A stretch of DNA of 12,064 bases from the NCBI GenBank assembly GCA_014360395.1, contig JACIXM010000314.1, forward strand, positions 1-12,064, in the 5' to 3' direction. This DNA is from Actinotalea sp. Its GTDB lineage: Bacteria > Actinomycetota > Actinomycetes > Actinomycetales > Cellulomonadaceae. Shown one piece after another: positions 1 through 6,001 of the stretch (position 1 is its first letter; each line of letters opens with the position of its first letter). Position numbers and translations under genes: made by a program. The notes under the pieces are model-generated. The model searched no databases and was not told the origin of the DNA. It was given only the letters and a program-made list of their open reading frames with translations.

Positions 1-241
1 GCGCGAGGTTGTCCGCCTCGGTCCCGCCGGAGGTCAGGACGACCTCGCTGGGGCGGGCGCCGAGGCGGGCGGCCAGGAGCTCCCGGGACTCCTCAACGAC
101 CCGGCGTGCCGCCCGCCCCTCCTCGTGCAGGGAGGACGCGTTCCCGGTCCGGCCGAGCTGGTCGACGACGGCCTCGAGCACCGCCGGATGGACCGGCGAG
201 GTCGCGGCGTGGTCGAGGTAGGTCGACGGGGCGGGGGTCAC
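1..241 (-). CDS. Cysteine desulfurase (NifS/IscS-like, class V aminotransferase fold), N-terminal part
   Basis: This is the first 80 codons of a PLP-dependent cysteine desulfurase, which takes sulfur from L-cysteine for Fe-S cluster assembly and tRNA thiolation. The gene continues beyond the left edge, so the PLP lysine and the catalytic cysteine cannot be checked. Reading from GTG at 241, the protein begins with a short lead and then [10 protein letters not shown] at residues 8-17. [14 protein letters not shown] follows at 33-46, and SGGTEADN at 71-78, which is the family's cofactor-phosphate region (SGATE/SGGTE). The GTG start is chosen because YLDHAAT normally lies 5-10 residues from the N-terminus and a -10-like hexamer ends 8 nt upstream. 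The bases just before GTG are pyrimidine-rich with no Shine-Dalgarno. In many actinobacteria such a gene lies downstream of etfBA and upstream of mnmA. Here a plus-strand gene lies between it and etfA. The family is clear, but the IscS/NifS subtype is not. Confidence 0.9.
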   Translation of the reverse strand, partial: MTPAPSTYLDHAATSPVHPAVLEAVVDQLGRTGNASSLHEEGRAARRVVEESRELLAARLGARPSEVVLTSGGTEADNLA

Positions 242-249
242 GGAGGAGG

Positions 250-255
250 AGTCTA
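250..255 (-). promoter_or_regulatory. Putative -10 element (TAGACT) of the cysteine desulfurase gene
   Basis: On the minus strand TAGACT fits the actinobacterial TAnnnT -10 pattern and is followed by 8 nt (CCTCCTCC) and then the GTG start. Transcription would begin at or within about 2 nt of the start codon, giving a leaderless mRNA, which fits the lack of a ribosome binding site. No convincing -35 is visible. The 140 bp gap up to 381 holds nothing else recognisable apart from the promoter of the divergent gene. Confidence 0.5.
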
Positions 256-369
256 CGAACGCCCGCCCGGCCCACCGCTCCTGCCGGCGGCGACGCGGAG
301 GCCGTCAGCCAGCGGGAGCGGACGCCGTGACGGCGGGGAGCGGATGGCGGGAGAGGGCTCTCCGAGTGC

Positions 370-375
370 GATGAT
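370..375 (+). promoter_or_regulatory. Possible -10 element (GATGAT) of the phosphotransferase gene
   Basis: GATGAT ends 6 nt before the ATG at 382 and is preceded by TGC, an extended -10 style TGn. No purine-rich ribosome binding site lies before the ATG, so leaderless transcription is plausible. The hexamer matches the consensus only in part and no -35 was recognised. Confidence 0.3.
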
Positions 376-381
376 CCCGGC

Positions 382-1362
382 ATGTCGACCGCGCCCGCTC
401 CCCCCGCGTTCAGCGGCTCCCGGATCGGCTGGGGCGACCTGCCGCGCGCCGTGCGCGCCCGGGTCCAGGACCTCGCGGGGGCCGAGGTCGTCTCGGAGTC
501 CACCGCGACCAGCGGCTTCAGCCCCGGGTTCGCCTCCACGCTCGAGCTCGGCGACGGGACCAGCGTCTTCGTCAAGGCGGTCGCACCCGAGCTCAACCCC
601 GTCTCACCGACGCTGGCGCGGGCGGAGATCCACGTCAACCGGCTGCTTCCGCCCGAGGCGGCCGCGCCGGAGCTGCTCTTCGCCGACGACGACGGGACGT
701 GGGTCGTGCTCGGCCTCGCCGTCGTCGACGGCAGCCCGCCCGCCGTGCCGTGGGACCCCGACGAGCTCGCGCAGGCCCTGGAGACGGTCGCGCGGCTGGC
801 CACGGTCCCGGCGCCCGCCGGCCTGCGGGACGCACGCGAGCTGACCGGTGAGATCTTCACGGGCTGGCGGCGCCTCGCCGCCGCGCCCGCGGACCTCGAC
901 GCCGTCCTCGCGGCCCTGCCGGAGCACGCGGACTGGCTCCCTGGCGCCCTGCGCCGCCTCGGCGAGGCGGAGGTCGCGGGTGTCGCCGCGAGCGCGGGCG
1001 ACCGGCTCGTGCACGGTGACCTGCGCGGGGACAACATGCTCGTCGAGCGGCGACCCGCCGGCCCCCGGCTGTGGCTCGTGGACTGGCCGCACGCCGCCGC
1101 CGGCTCGCCGGTCGTCGACGTCGTGACCATGCTGCCGTCGGTCGCCATGACCGGCGGCGGGCCCGCGGCCGAGGTCTTCGACGCCCACCCCGGCGCGCGG
1201 GACCTGGACCCCGGCGCGGTGCGGGACGTCCTCGCGGGGGTCGCCGGCTACTTCGTCCACGGCGCCGTGCAGCCCCCGCCGCCGGGCATCCCGAACCTGC
1301 GGGCGTTCCAGCTCGCGCAGGGCCGGGCGGCCCTGGACTGGCTCCGCCTCCTGGACTCCTGA
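382..1362 (+). CDS. Phosphotransferase of the aminoglycoside phosphotransferase (APH/choline kinase) fold, substrate unknown
   Basis: A 326-residue soluble protein with protein-kinase-like features. A candidate ATP-anchoring lysine is K65 in VFVKAV. The catalytic loop HGDLRGDN spans residues 211-218, with D213 as likely catalytic base and N218 as metal ligand. LVDW follows, with D234 in the place of the DFG aspartate. The length is usual for the APH family (about 260-350 residues). The family includes aminoglycoside, choline, homoserine and sugar kinases, and nothing here identifies the substrate. Being chromosomal and beside housekeeping genes, it should not be read as a resistance gene. It is a single gene on the plus strand, divergent from the cysteine desulfurase and convergent with etfA. 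The ATG at 382 is chosen because a -10-like GATGAT lies just upstream and the homologous region starts soon after. It ends with TGA. Confidence 0.85.
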   Translation: MSTAPAPPAFSGSRIGWGDLPRAVRARVQDLAGAEVVSESTATSGFSPGFASTLELGDGTSVFVKAVAPELNPVSPTLARAEIHVNRLLPPEAAAPELLFADDDGTWVVLGLAVVDGSPPAVPWDPDELAQALETVARLATVPAPAGLRDARELTGEIFTGWRRLAAAPADLDAVLAALPEHADWLPGALRRLGEAEVAGVAASAGDRLVHGDLRGDNMLVERRPAGPRLWLVDWPHAAAGSPVVDVVTMLPSVAMTGGGPAAEVFDAHPGARDLDPGAVRDVLAGVAGYFVHGAVQPPPPGIPNLRAFQLAQGRAALDWLRLLDS

Positions 1363-1394
1363 TCCCCCGAGCCGGCGGCCTCCCCGCGACCCAG

Positions 1395-1421
1395 CCGGAC
1401 GCAGGCGGCGACGCCGTCCGG
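1395..1421. terminator. Hairpin with GCGA tetraloop between convergent genes, candidate bidirectional terminator
   Basis: CCGGAC (1395-1400) pairs with GTCCGG (1416-1421). Inside it, GGCG (1404-1407) pairs with CGCC (1412-1415), closing a GCGA loop, with a GCA bulge on the left side. It sits in the 72 bp gap between the ends of the phosphotransferase gene and etfA, so it could serve both strands. Neither strand has a T-run after the stem, so it is not a classical intrinsic terminator. Actinobacterial terminators often lack the T-run. Confidence 0.4.
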
Positions 1422-1434
1422 ATCGGGACGGGGC

Positions 1435-2436
1435 TCAGCCCTCGCCGGCCTCCGCGCGCAGCCGCCGCACCTCGGCGGCGACCTGCGGCAGCACGGTCGT
1501 GAGGTCCCCGACGATCCCGTAGTCGGCGATCTCGAAGATCGGCGCCTCCGGGTCGTTGTTGATCGCGACGATCGTGCCCGAGGACTGCATGCCGCCGCGG
1601 TGGTGCACCGCGCCGGACACCCCGGCACCGACGTACAGCCGCGGGGAGATGGTCACGCCGGTCTGGCCGATCTGCGCCTCGTGCCCGATCCAGCCCTCGT
1701 CCGTGGCCACCCGGGTGGCCCCGACGGCACCGCCGAGCGCGTCCGCGAGCTCCTCGACCTGGCTGAAGTCGCCGTTGGTCCCCCGGCCGCCGACGACGAC
1801 GACCTGCGCCTCCGTGAGGCTCGGGCGCTCGGAGACCGGCCGCTCCGTGCGCTGGAGGAGCTCGGCGTCCCGCGTGGCTGCGACGACCGCGACGTCGTGC
1901 GGGACGACCGAGGGCACCGCCGCGCCGTCGACCACCTCGGCCGGCACGGCGTTCGCCTTGAGCGCGACGACCGCGCGGTCGGTGGTCACCGCGCTGCGCA
2001 GCGTCCACGTGCCCGCGAACGCCTGCTGGACGGTGACCAGCGCGCCGTCGTCGGCCCGCTCGACGCCGGCGGCATCGACGACGAGGCCGGCCTGCAGCGC
2101 GAAGGCCAGGTGGGCGGACGCCTCCTTGTTCTCGAAGGTGGAGACGAGCAGCACCGTGCGCGCGCCGGTCGCCTCGACCGCGACGCCGAGCACCGCCGCG
2201 ACCGACGCCGGGAGCATGCCGGACGGGTCGACGCCGAGGTGGTGCACGACGGCGGCGCCGTGCGCGCCGAGCTGCTCCAGGACCGCGGCGGACGGCGCCT
2301 CGGCACCGAGCCACACCGCCTCCGGCCGCCCCAGGGAGCGGGCGGCCGTGAGCAGCTCGAGGGCCGGGGTGCGCACCGTGGCGCCCTGGTGGTCGACGAC
2401 GACGAGGACGACGCCCTCGGAGCCGGACGGGGTCAT
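1435..2436 (-). CDS. etfA: Electron transfer flavoprotein, alpha subunit
   Basis: This is the FAD-carrying large subunit of the cytoplasmic ETF heterodimer. ETF takes electrons from acyl-CoA and other dehydrogenases and passes them to ETF:quinone oxidoreductase. The protein has 333 residues, normal for the family. The C-terminal FAD domain is unmistakable: GVSGAVHHRGGMQ-S (about 272-285), IVAINND (289-295), APIFEIADYGIVGD (about 298-311). The N-terminal half (VVLVVVDHQG onward) matches the alpha-subunit Rossmann-like domain. ATG 2436 is preceded by AAGGAG at 5 nt spacing and begins the family homology. A longer in-frame ORF reaching 2520 would run into etfB and is rejected. It is translated directly after etfB (10 nt gap) and is likely its stoichiometric partner. 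The alternative name is fixB. Confidence 0.96.
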   Translation of the reverse strand: MTPSGSEGVVLVVVDHQGATVRTPALELLTAARSLGRPEAVWLGAEAPSAAVLEQLGAHGAAVVHHLGVDPSGMLPASVAAVLGVAVEATGARTVLLVSTFENKEASAHLAFALQAGLVVDAAGVERADDGALVTVQQAFAGTWTLRSAVTTDRAVVALKANAVPAEVVDGAAVPSVVPHDVAVVAATRDAELLQRTERPVSERPSLTEAQVVVVGGRGTNGDFSQVEELADALGGAVGATRVATDEGWIGHEAQIGQTGVTISPRLYVGAGVSGAVHHRGGMQSSGTIVAINNDPEAPIFEIADYGIVGDLTTVLPQVAAEVRRLRAEAGEG

Positions 2437-2441
2437 GGACG

Positions 2442-2447
2442 CTCCTT
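2442..2447 (-). promoter_or_regulatory. Ribosome binding site of etfA overlapping the etfB stop codon
   Basis: On the minus strand the order is TGA (etfB stop, 2449-2447), AAGGAG (2447-2442), 5 nt, ATG (2436). The stop codon and the Shine-Dalgarno share an A. This arrangement favours re-initiation by ribosomes finishing etfB, which would keep the two ETF subunits in balance. It also fixes the etfA start. Confidence 0.8.
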
Positions 2448-3235
2448 CAGACGAGACGGTTCTGGACGAGGTACGCCGCGAGCCGGGTGCCCGCGTCGCC
2501 GTCGTCGTTGACCAGGACACGGTTCTCCCGCGGCGGCCGGGGGGTCGCCTCGAGGACCCGCGTGCGGGCGCCCGCGGCGCCGACCGTGGCGGGGTCGACC
2601 CCCAGGTCGGCCAGGCTCCAGGCGGTCACCGGCTTCTTGCGGGCGGCCATGATGCCCTTGAAGTTCGGGTAGCGGGGCTGGTTCGACTGGTCCGTGACGC
2701 TGACGACGGCGGGCAGCGGCGCGCGCACCACCTCGGTCGCGTCGTCGAGGTCGCGGCGCACGCGCACCGCGCCGTCCTCGACGGCCAGCTCCGCCGCGAG
2801 CGTCGCCTGGGGCAGTCCGAGCTCCGCGGCGATCAGCGACGGGACGACGGACATGAGGCCGTCGAGGGCCGCCATGCCCGTGACGACGAGGTCGACCGGG
2901 CCGTCCTCGCCGATCCGGCGGAGCGCGGCCGCAAGGACGCCGGCGGTGGCGAAGACGTCCGAGCCGGCGAGCGCGTCGTCCTGGACGTGGACCGCCTGGT
3001 CGGCGCCCATCTGCAGGGCCCGGCGCACCGCGTCCTCGGCGTCCGCCGGTCCCATCGTCAGCGCGACGACCTCGCCGCCGTGGGCCTCGACGAGCGCGAG
3101 GGCGGCCTCGACCGCGTTCTCGTCCAGCTCGTTGAGCGTCCCGTCCCCCTGGGTCCGGTCCACGAGGCCCTCGTCGGTGAACCGGCGGTCGGCCTGGACG
3201 TCCGGGACGTGCTTGACGCACACCACGATCTTCAT
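2447..3235 (-). CDS. etfB: Electron transfer flavoprotein, beta subunit
   Basis: The AMP-binding small subunit of ETF, partner of the following etfA. The protein is 262 residues long, usual for the family. It begins MKIVVCVKHVPD, the typical ETF-beta N-terminus. LALVEAHGGEVVALTMGP and GADQAVHVQDD follow, with GMAALDGLMSVVPSLIAAELGLP in the middle. The ETF-beta signature (VRRDLDDATEVVRAPLPAVVSV) lies in the C-terminal half, followed by NQPRYPNFKGIMAARKKPV. Longer ORFs start upstream, but MKIVVC at 3235 is the conserved start and GAAAGG-type purines (GAGAAAGG) precede it by about 7 nt. It is the first gene of the minus-strand etfBA unit and is divergent from glgX across 203 bp. The alternative name is fixA. 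Confidence 0.96.
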   Translation of the reverse strand: MKIVVCVKHVPDVQADRRFTDEGLVDRTQGDGTLNELDENAVEAALALVEAHGGEVVALTMGPADAEDAVRRALQMGADQAVHVQDDALAGSDVFATAGVLAAALRRIGEDGPVDLVVTGMAALDGLMSVVPSLIAAELGLPQATLAAELAVEDGAVRVRRDLDDATEVVRAPLPAVVSVTDQSNQPRYPNFKGIMAARKKPVTAWSLADLGVDPATVGAAGARTRVLEATPRPPRENRVLVNDDGDAGTRLAAYLVQNRLV

Positions 3236-3269
3236 CGGGAGCCTTTCTCGGGCCGGGAGCTCGCGGTGC

Positions 3270-3275
3270 AGGCTA
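3270..3275 (-). promoter_or_regulatory. Putative -10 element (TAGCCT) of the etfBA unit
   Basis: On the minus strand TAGCCT fits TAnnnT and lies 34 nt before the etfB ATG. That would leave a 5' leader of roughly 25-30 nt containing the GAAAGG ribosome binding site. No good -35 is seen. This is the best promoter candidate in the 203 bp divergent gap (3236-3438). Confidence 0.4.
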
Positions 3276-3438
3276 CCGGGCGCGGCCGGGCCCGCTCGCA
3301 CGGGCTCAGCGCCGTCGCAGCGGCACGGCCGTCGGCGGACGGTGGCGGGCGTGCTGTCCACGCTCGTCGATCTTGGCCCGTCCCCGAGCGGTGCGCCGCG
3401 CACGGACGCCCGCGCCGGTGTCGCACACTAGGACGGCC

Positions 3439-5676
3439 ATGACCGACGCCACGCTCCCCTCGCGGACTCCGCACCGCCTGGGCGTGCACCTGCGGGAGGA
3501 CGGGATCGACGTCGCCGTCCTCGCCTCGCACGCCACGGCCGTCGACCTGTGCCTGCTGGACCGGGACCCGGCCGAGCCGGACGGGTGGTCCGAGCGGCGG
3601 GTCCGGCTCACCGGTCCCGAGCTGGGGGTGTGGCACGCGCACGTCCCCGGGGTCCACGCCGGTCAGCACTACGGCTTCCGGGCGCACGGCCGGTGGGACC
3701 CCGCAGGCGGTACGCGGTACAACCCGGCCAAGCTCCTCGTGGACCCGTACGCGCGCGGGATCAGCGGCGCCGTCCTGCTGGGCCAGGCCGTGCACGGGCA
3801 CCGCGTGGACGCCGACGGCCGGACGGTCGGGCCGACACCGGAGCTGGACCCGACGGACTCCCGCGCCGCCGCGCCGCACTCGGTCGTCGTCGACGACCGT
3901 TTCGACGCCGCACCGGTGCCGCGGCCCCGGGTCCCGTGGGCGGACACCGTCGTCTACGAGGCGCACGTGCGCGGCCTGACCAGGCAGATGCCCGGGGTGC
4001 CGGAGCACCTGCGGGGGACGTACGCCGGTCTGGCCCACCCGGCCACCGTCGCGCACCTGCGCTCCCTCGGGGTGACGACCCTGGAGCTCCTGCCGATCCA
4101 GGCGATCGTCGACGAGCCGCACCTGACCCGCCGCGGGCTGGTCAACTACTGGGGCTACAACACCCTGGGCTTCTTCGCCCCGCACGCCTCCTACGCGACC
4201 GCGGCCGCCCAGGAGGCCGGACCGCAGGCGGTGCTGGACGAGGTCAAGGGCATGGTGCGTCTCCTGCACGCCGCCGGCATCGAGGTGCTGCTCGACGTGG
4301 TCCTCAACCACACGTGCGAGGGCGGCACGGACGGCCTGCACCTGTCCTGGCGCGGCCTCGACCCGACCGTGTACTACCTGCACGACGGCGGCTCGCCGGC
4401 CCGGTTCGCGGACCTCACCGGCTGCGGCAACACGCTGGACTTCCGCCGCCCGCGCGTCGTGCAGATGGCGCTGGACTCGCTGCGGTACTGGGCCGACGTC
4501 GTCGGCGTCGACGGCTTCCGGTTCGACCTCGCCGTGACGCTGGGCCGGGACGCCGACGGGTTCAACCCGGCACACCCGTTCCTCGTCGCCCTCCAGACCG
4601 ACCCGGTGCTCGGGGACCGCAAGCTCGTCGCCGAGCCCTGGGACCTCGGCCCGGGCGGGTGGCGGACCGGTCAGTTCCCCCCGCCCATGGCGGAGTGGAA
4701 CGACCGGTTCCGCGACGCCGTCCGCACGTTCTGGCTGACCGACCCGGGCGAGGCCGCGCACGGCCGGCCCGGGCACGGCGTCCGCGACCTGGCCACCCGG
4801 CTCGCCGGCTCCGCGGACCTCTTCGGGCACAGCGACCCCCCGCTCGTGCGGGGGACCGTCGCGTCGGTCAACTTCGTCACCGCCCACGACGGCTTCACCC
4901 TGGCGGACCTCGTCGCCTACGACCACAAGCACAACGAGGCGAACGGGGAGGGCAACCGCGACGGGACGGACCACAACCGGTCCTGGAACCACGGGGTGGA
5001 GGGGCCGGTGACCAGCAGCTCGGTGGCGCTGGACATCGTTCCCCTGCGGCGCAGGTCCATGCGCAACCTCCTCGGCACGCTCCTGCTGTCGGCGGGCACG
5101 CCGATGATCACCGCCGGGGACGAGATCGGCCGTACCCAGCTGGGCAACAACAACCCCTACTGCCTCGACGACCCGACGTCCTGGGTGCACTGGGACCTCG
5201 CACCGTGGCGGCAGGACCTCCTGGCGACGGCGCGCCACCTCCTGGCGCTGCGGCGCCGGCACCCGGCCCTGCGGTCCCCCGACTTCTACCTCGGGCGGCC
5301 GCGCACCGCGCCGGACGGCACCGTCCTGGACCAGCGCCGCGACCTCGACTGGCGCGCGGCCGACGGCCGGCCCTTCGGCCACGAGCAGTGGCTCGACCCG
5401 GCCGTGCGCACCCTGCAGATGGTCCGGACGGCACCGGACGGCTCGGCCGCCCTGCTCCTCATCAACGGGGCGCTGGACCCGGTGCCGGTCACGCTCAGCG
5501 ACGGCGCGCGGGACCACTGGGAGCTCGTCTGGGACTCCGTCGCGGAGCACCCGGACGACGTCGGGACCCCCACCGGCCACGGTGGCGAGGACCCGCCGGA
5601 CGACGCCCGCACGGCGGCCCCGGGCGACCGCGTCGTCGTCGAGCCGCTCTCGCTGCGGGTGTACGTCTCGCCCTGA
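3439..5676 (+). CDS. glgX: Glycogen debranching enzyme GlgX (GH13 isoamylase type)
   Basis: Hydrolyses alpha-1,6 branch points of glycogen or limit dextrin, releasing short maltooligosaccharides for further breakdown. The protein has 745 residues, slightly long for the family (about 650-720). The N-terminal CBM48-like domain (about 10-130) contains HYGFRAHGRWDPAGGTRYNPAKLLVDPYA. The GH13 barrel contains NYWGYNTLGFFAPHASYA, DVVLNHT (286-292), GFRFDLA with nucleophile D363, AEPWD with acid E399, and TAHDGFTL with D484. The GlgX-typical YDHKHNEANGEGNRDG comes just after. A C-terminal beta domain ends at VYVSP. ATG 3439 is chosen over an in-frame start at 3373 because the homology starts here and AGGA lies 5 nt upstream. 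A CACTAG/TAGGAC stretch beside it could be a weak -10. A hairpin begins 5 nt after the stop, so it is probably its own transcription unit upstream of the glgE operon. A TreX-type isoamylase is the nearest alternative. Confidence 0.95.
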   Translation: MTDATLPSRTPHRLGVHLREDGIDVAVLASHATAVDLCLLDRDPAEPDGWSERRVRLTGPELGVWHAHVPGVHAGQHYGFRAHGRWDPAGGTRYNPAKLLVDPYARGISGAVLLGQAVHGHRVDADGRTVGPTPELDPTDSRAAAPHSVVVDDRFDAAPVPRPRVPWADTVVYEAHVRGLTRQMPGVPEHLRGTYAGLAHPATVAHLRSLGVTTLELLPIQAIVDEPHLTRRGLVNYWGYNTLGFFAPHASYATAAAQEAGPQAVLDEVKGMVRLLHAAGIEVLLDVVLNHTCEGGTDGLHLSWRGLDPTVYYLHDGGSPARFADLTGCGNTLDFRRPRVVQMALDSLRYWADVVGVDGFRFDLAVTLGRDADGFNPAHPFLVALQTDPVLGDRKLVAEPWDLGPGGWRTGQFPPPMAEWNDRFRDAVRTFWLTDPGEAAHGRPGHGVRDLATRLAGSADLFGHSDPPLVRGTVASVNFVTAHDGFTLADLVAYDHKHNEANGEGNRDGTDHNRSWNHGVEGPVTSSSVALDIVPLRRRSMRNLLGTLLLSAGTPMITAGDEIGRTQLGNNNPYCLDDPTSWVHWDLAPWRQDLLATARHLLALRRRHPALRSPDFYLGRPRTAPDGTVLDQRRDLDWRAADGRPFGHEQWLDPAVRTLQMVRTAPDGSAALLLINGALDPVPVTLSDGARDHWELVWDSVAEHPDDVGTPTGHGGEDPPDDARTAAPGDRVVVEPLSLRVYVSP

Positions 5677-5680
5677 CCGC

Positions 5681-5707
5681 GTCGACGCCCAGCACCTGGG
5701 ACGCGAC
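5681..5707 (+). terminator. Hairpin just after glgX, candidate terminator
   Basis: CCCAG (5688-5692) pairs with CTGGG (5696-5700) around a CAC loop. Outside it, GTCG (5681-5684) pairs with CGAC (5704-5707) across an ACG/ACG internal loop. The structure begins 5 nt after the glgX stop. There is no T-run, so termination is inferred from position and symmetry only. Confidence 0.4.
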
Positions 5708-5798
5708 ACCCCTGACGGCGAGGAAGATCACCGGCGTGCCGGGAGCTCCGCGAGCCCGACCGGCTGTCCCGACCGGCGGGCCGGGGGCCACCACAGGG

Positions 5799-5812
5799 TG
5801 CAAGCGCTTACA
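5799..5812. promoter_or_regulatory. LacI/GalR-family operator, TGCAAGCGCTTACA
   Basis: The 14 bp site is an almost perfect palindrome around a central CG. It fits the LacI-family pattern TGNAANCGNTTNCA at every fixed position, with a single asymmetric pair (C at position 3 against A at position 12). Sites of this kind bind sugar-responsive LacI-family repressors that control maltose, cellobiose or general carbon genes in actinobacteria, and CcpA in Bacillota. Here a maltose or alpha-glucan regulator is the natural inference from the flanking glgX and glgE genes. The regulator gene is not in the window. The site is about 190 bp upstream of the glgE start, which is far for simple steric repression of the promoter at 5989. 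Confidence 0.65.
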
Positions 5813-5851
5813 TGCCCTTGACGGCTGCGTCGCAGGTCAGCGCGGCGTGTC

Positions 5852-5875
5852 GGCATCTCGCGACGCCGCGAGGCC
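5852..5875 (+). repeat. Bulged inverted repeat downstream of the operator
   Basis: CTCGCG (5857-5862) pairs with CGCGAG (5867-5872) around an ACGC loop. GGC (5852-5854) pairs with GCC (5873-5875), with AT bulged. It could be a terminator or a leader-RNA structure if transcription starts near the operator, or chance in GC-rich DNA. No T-run follows. Confidence 0.3.
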
Positions 5876-5988
5876 CTCGCAGCGCGCGGCCCCGGGCGCG
5901 GGGAGTCCGGTGGCGACGACCGTCCGCGAGCCCTGCCGTCCGGGGGTGTGCGGCCCCGGCCCGCGTGCCGGAGCCCCGTCGGCCCCGA

Positions 5989-5994
5989 TAGTTT
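5989..5994 (+). promoter_or_regulatory. -10 element (TAGTTT) of glgE, leaderless start
   Basis: TAGTTT fits the TAnnnT pattern and is followed by 7 nt (CTCTCCC) and then the GTG start at 6002, so the predicted transcription start coincides with the start codon. The pyrimidine-rich spacer rules out a Shine-Dalgarno. A weak -35 candidate (GTGCCG, 5965-5970) lies 18 bp upstream. Confidence 0.55.
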
Positions 5995-6001
5995 CTCTCC
6001 C

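Larger units (their letters stand above)
5677..6001 (+). other. 325 bp intergenic regulatory region between glgX and glgE
   Basis: No credible gene is seen here. ORFs crossing it on either strand are extensions of frames shadowing glgX or glgE and lack any family signature. In order it holds a hairpin right after glgX (5681-5707), a LacI-type operator (5799-5812), a TTGACG hexamer at 5818-5823 without a good -10 partner, a bulged hairpin (5852-5875), and the -10 hexamer of glgE (5989-5994). The stretch around the operator is locally less GC-rich than its surroundings. Confidence 0.7.

Noticed and set aside
382..1362. Reading the phosphotransferase as an antibiotic-resistance gene
   Set aside because: Only the generic kinase motifs are visible. 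The family has many non-resistance members, and the gene sits among housekeeping genes without mobile elements.
3373..3438. Alternative ATG start giving GlgX 22 extra residues
   Set aside because: The added segment is Arg-rich filler. ATG 3439 has AGGA upstream and begins the family homology.
1556..3442. A 628-codon plus-strand open frame across etfA and etfB
   Set aside because: It is antisense to two clear ETF genes and shows no family signature.
3232..5709. An 825-codon open frame on the minus strand opposite glgX, and similar long minus-strand frames at 5837-8137 and 8092-9987
   Set aside because: They lie antisense to glgX, glgE and treS, whose full family motifs are present. Their composition (Arg, Val, Gly, Asp, His-rich) is that of a frame shadowing a GC-rich gene, and no domain is recognisable.
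5582..5821. Small 79-codon plus-strand frame ending just after the operator, considered as a leader peptide
   Set aside because: It starts inside glgX in another frame and has no ribosome binding site or recognisable composition.
5948..6001. Alternative GTG start giving GlgE 18 extra residues
   Set aside because: It would place the TAGTTT -10 hexamer inside the coding region, and the extra residues match nothing in the family.
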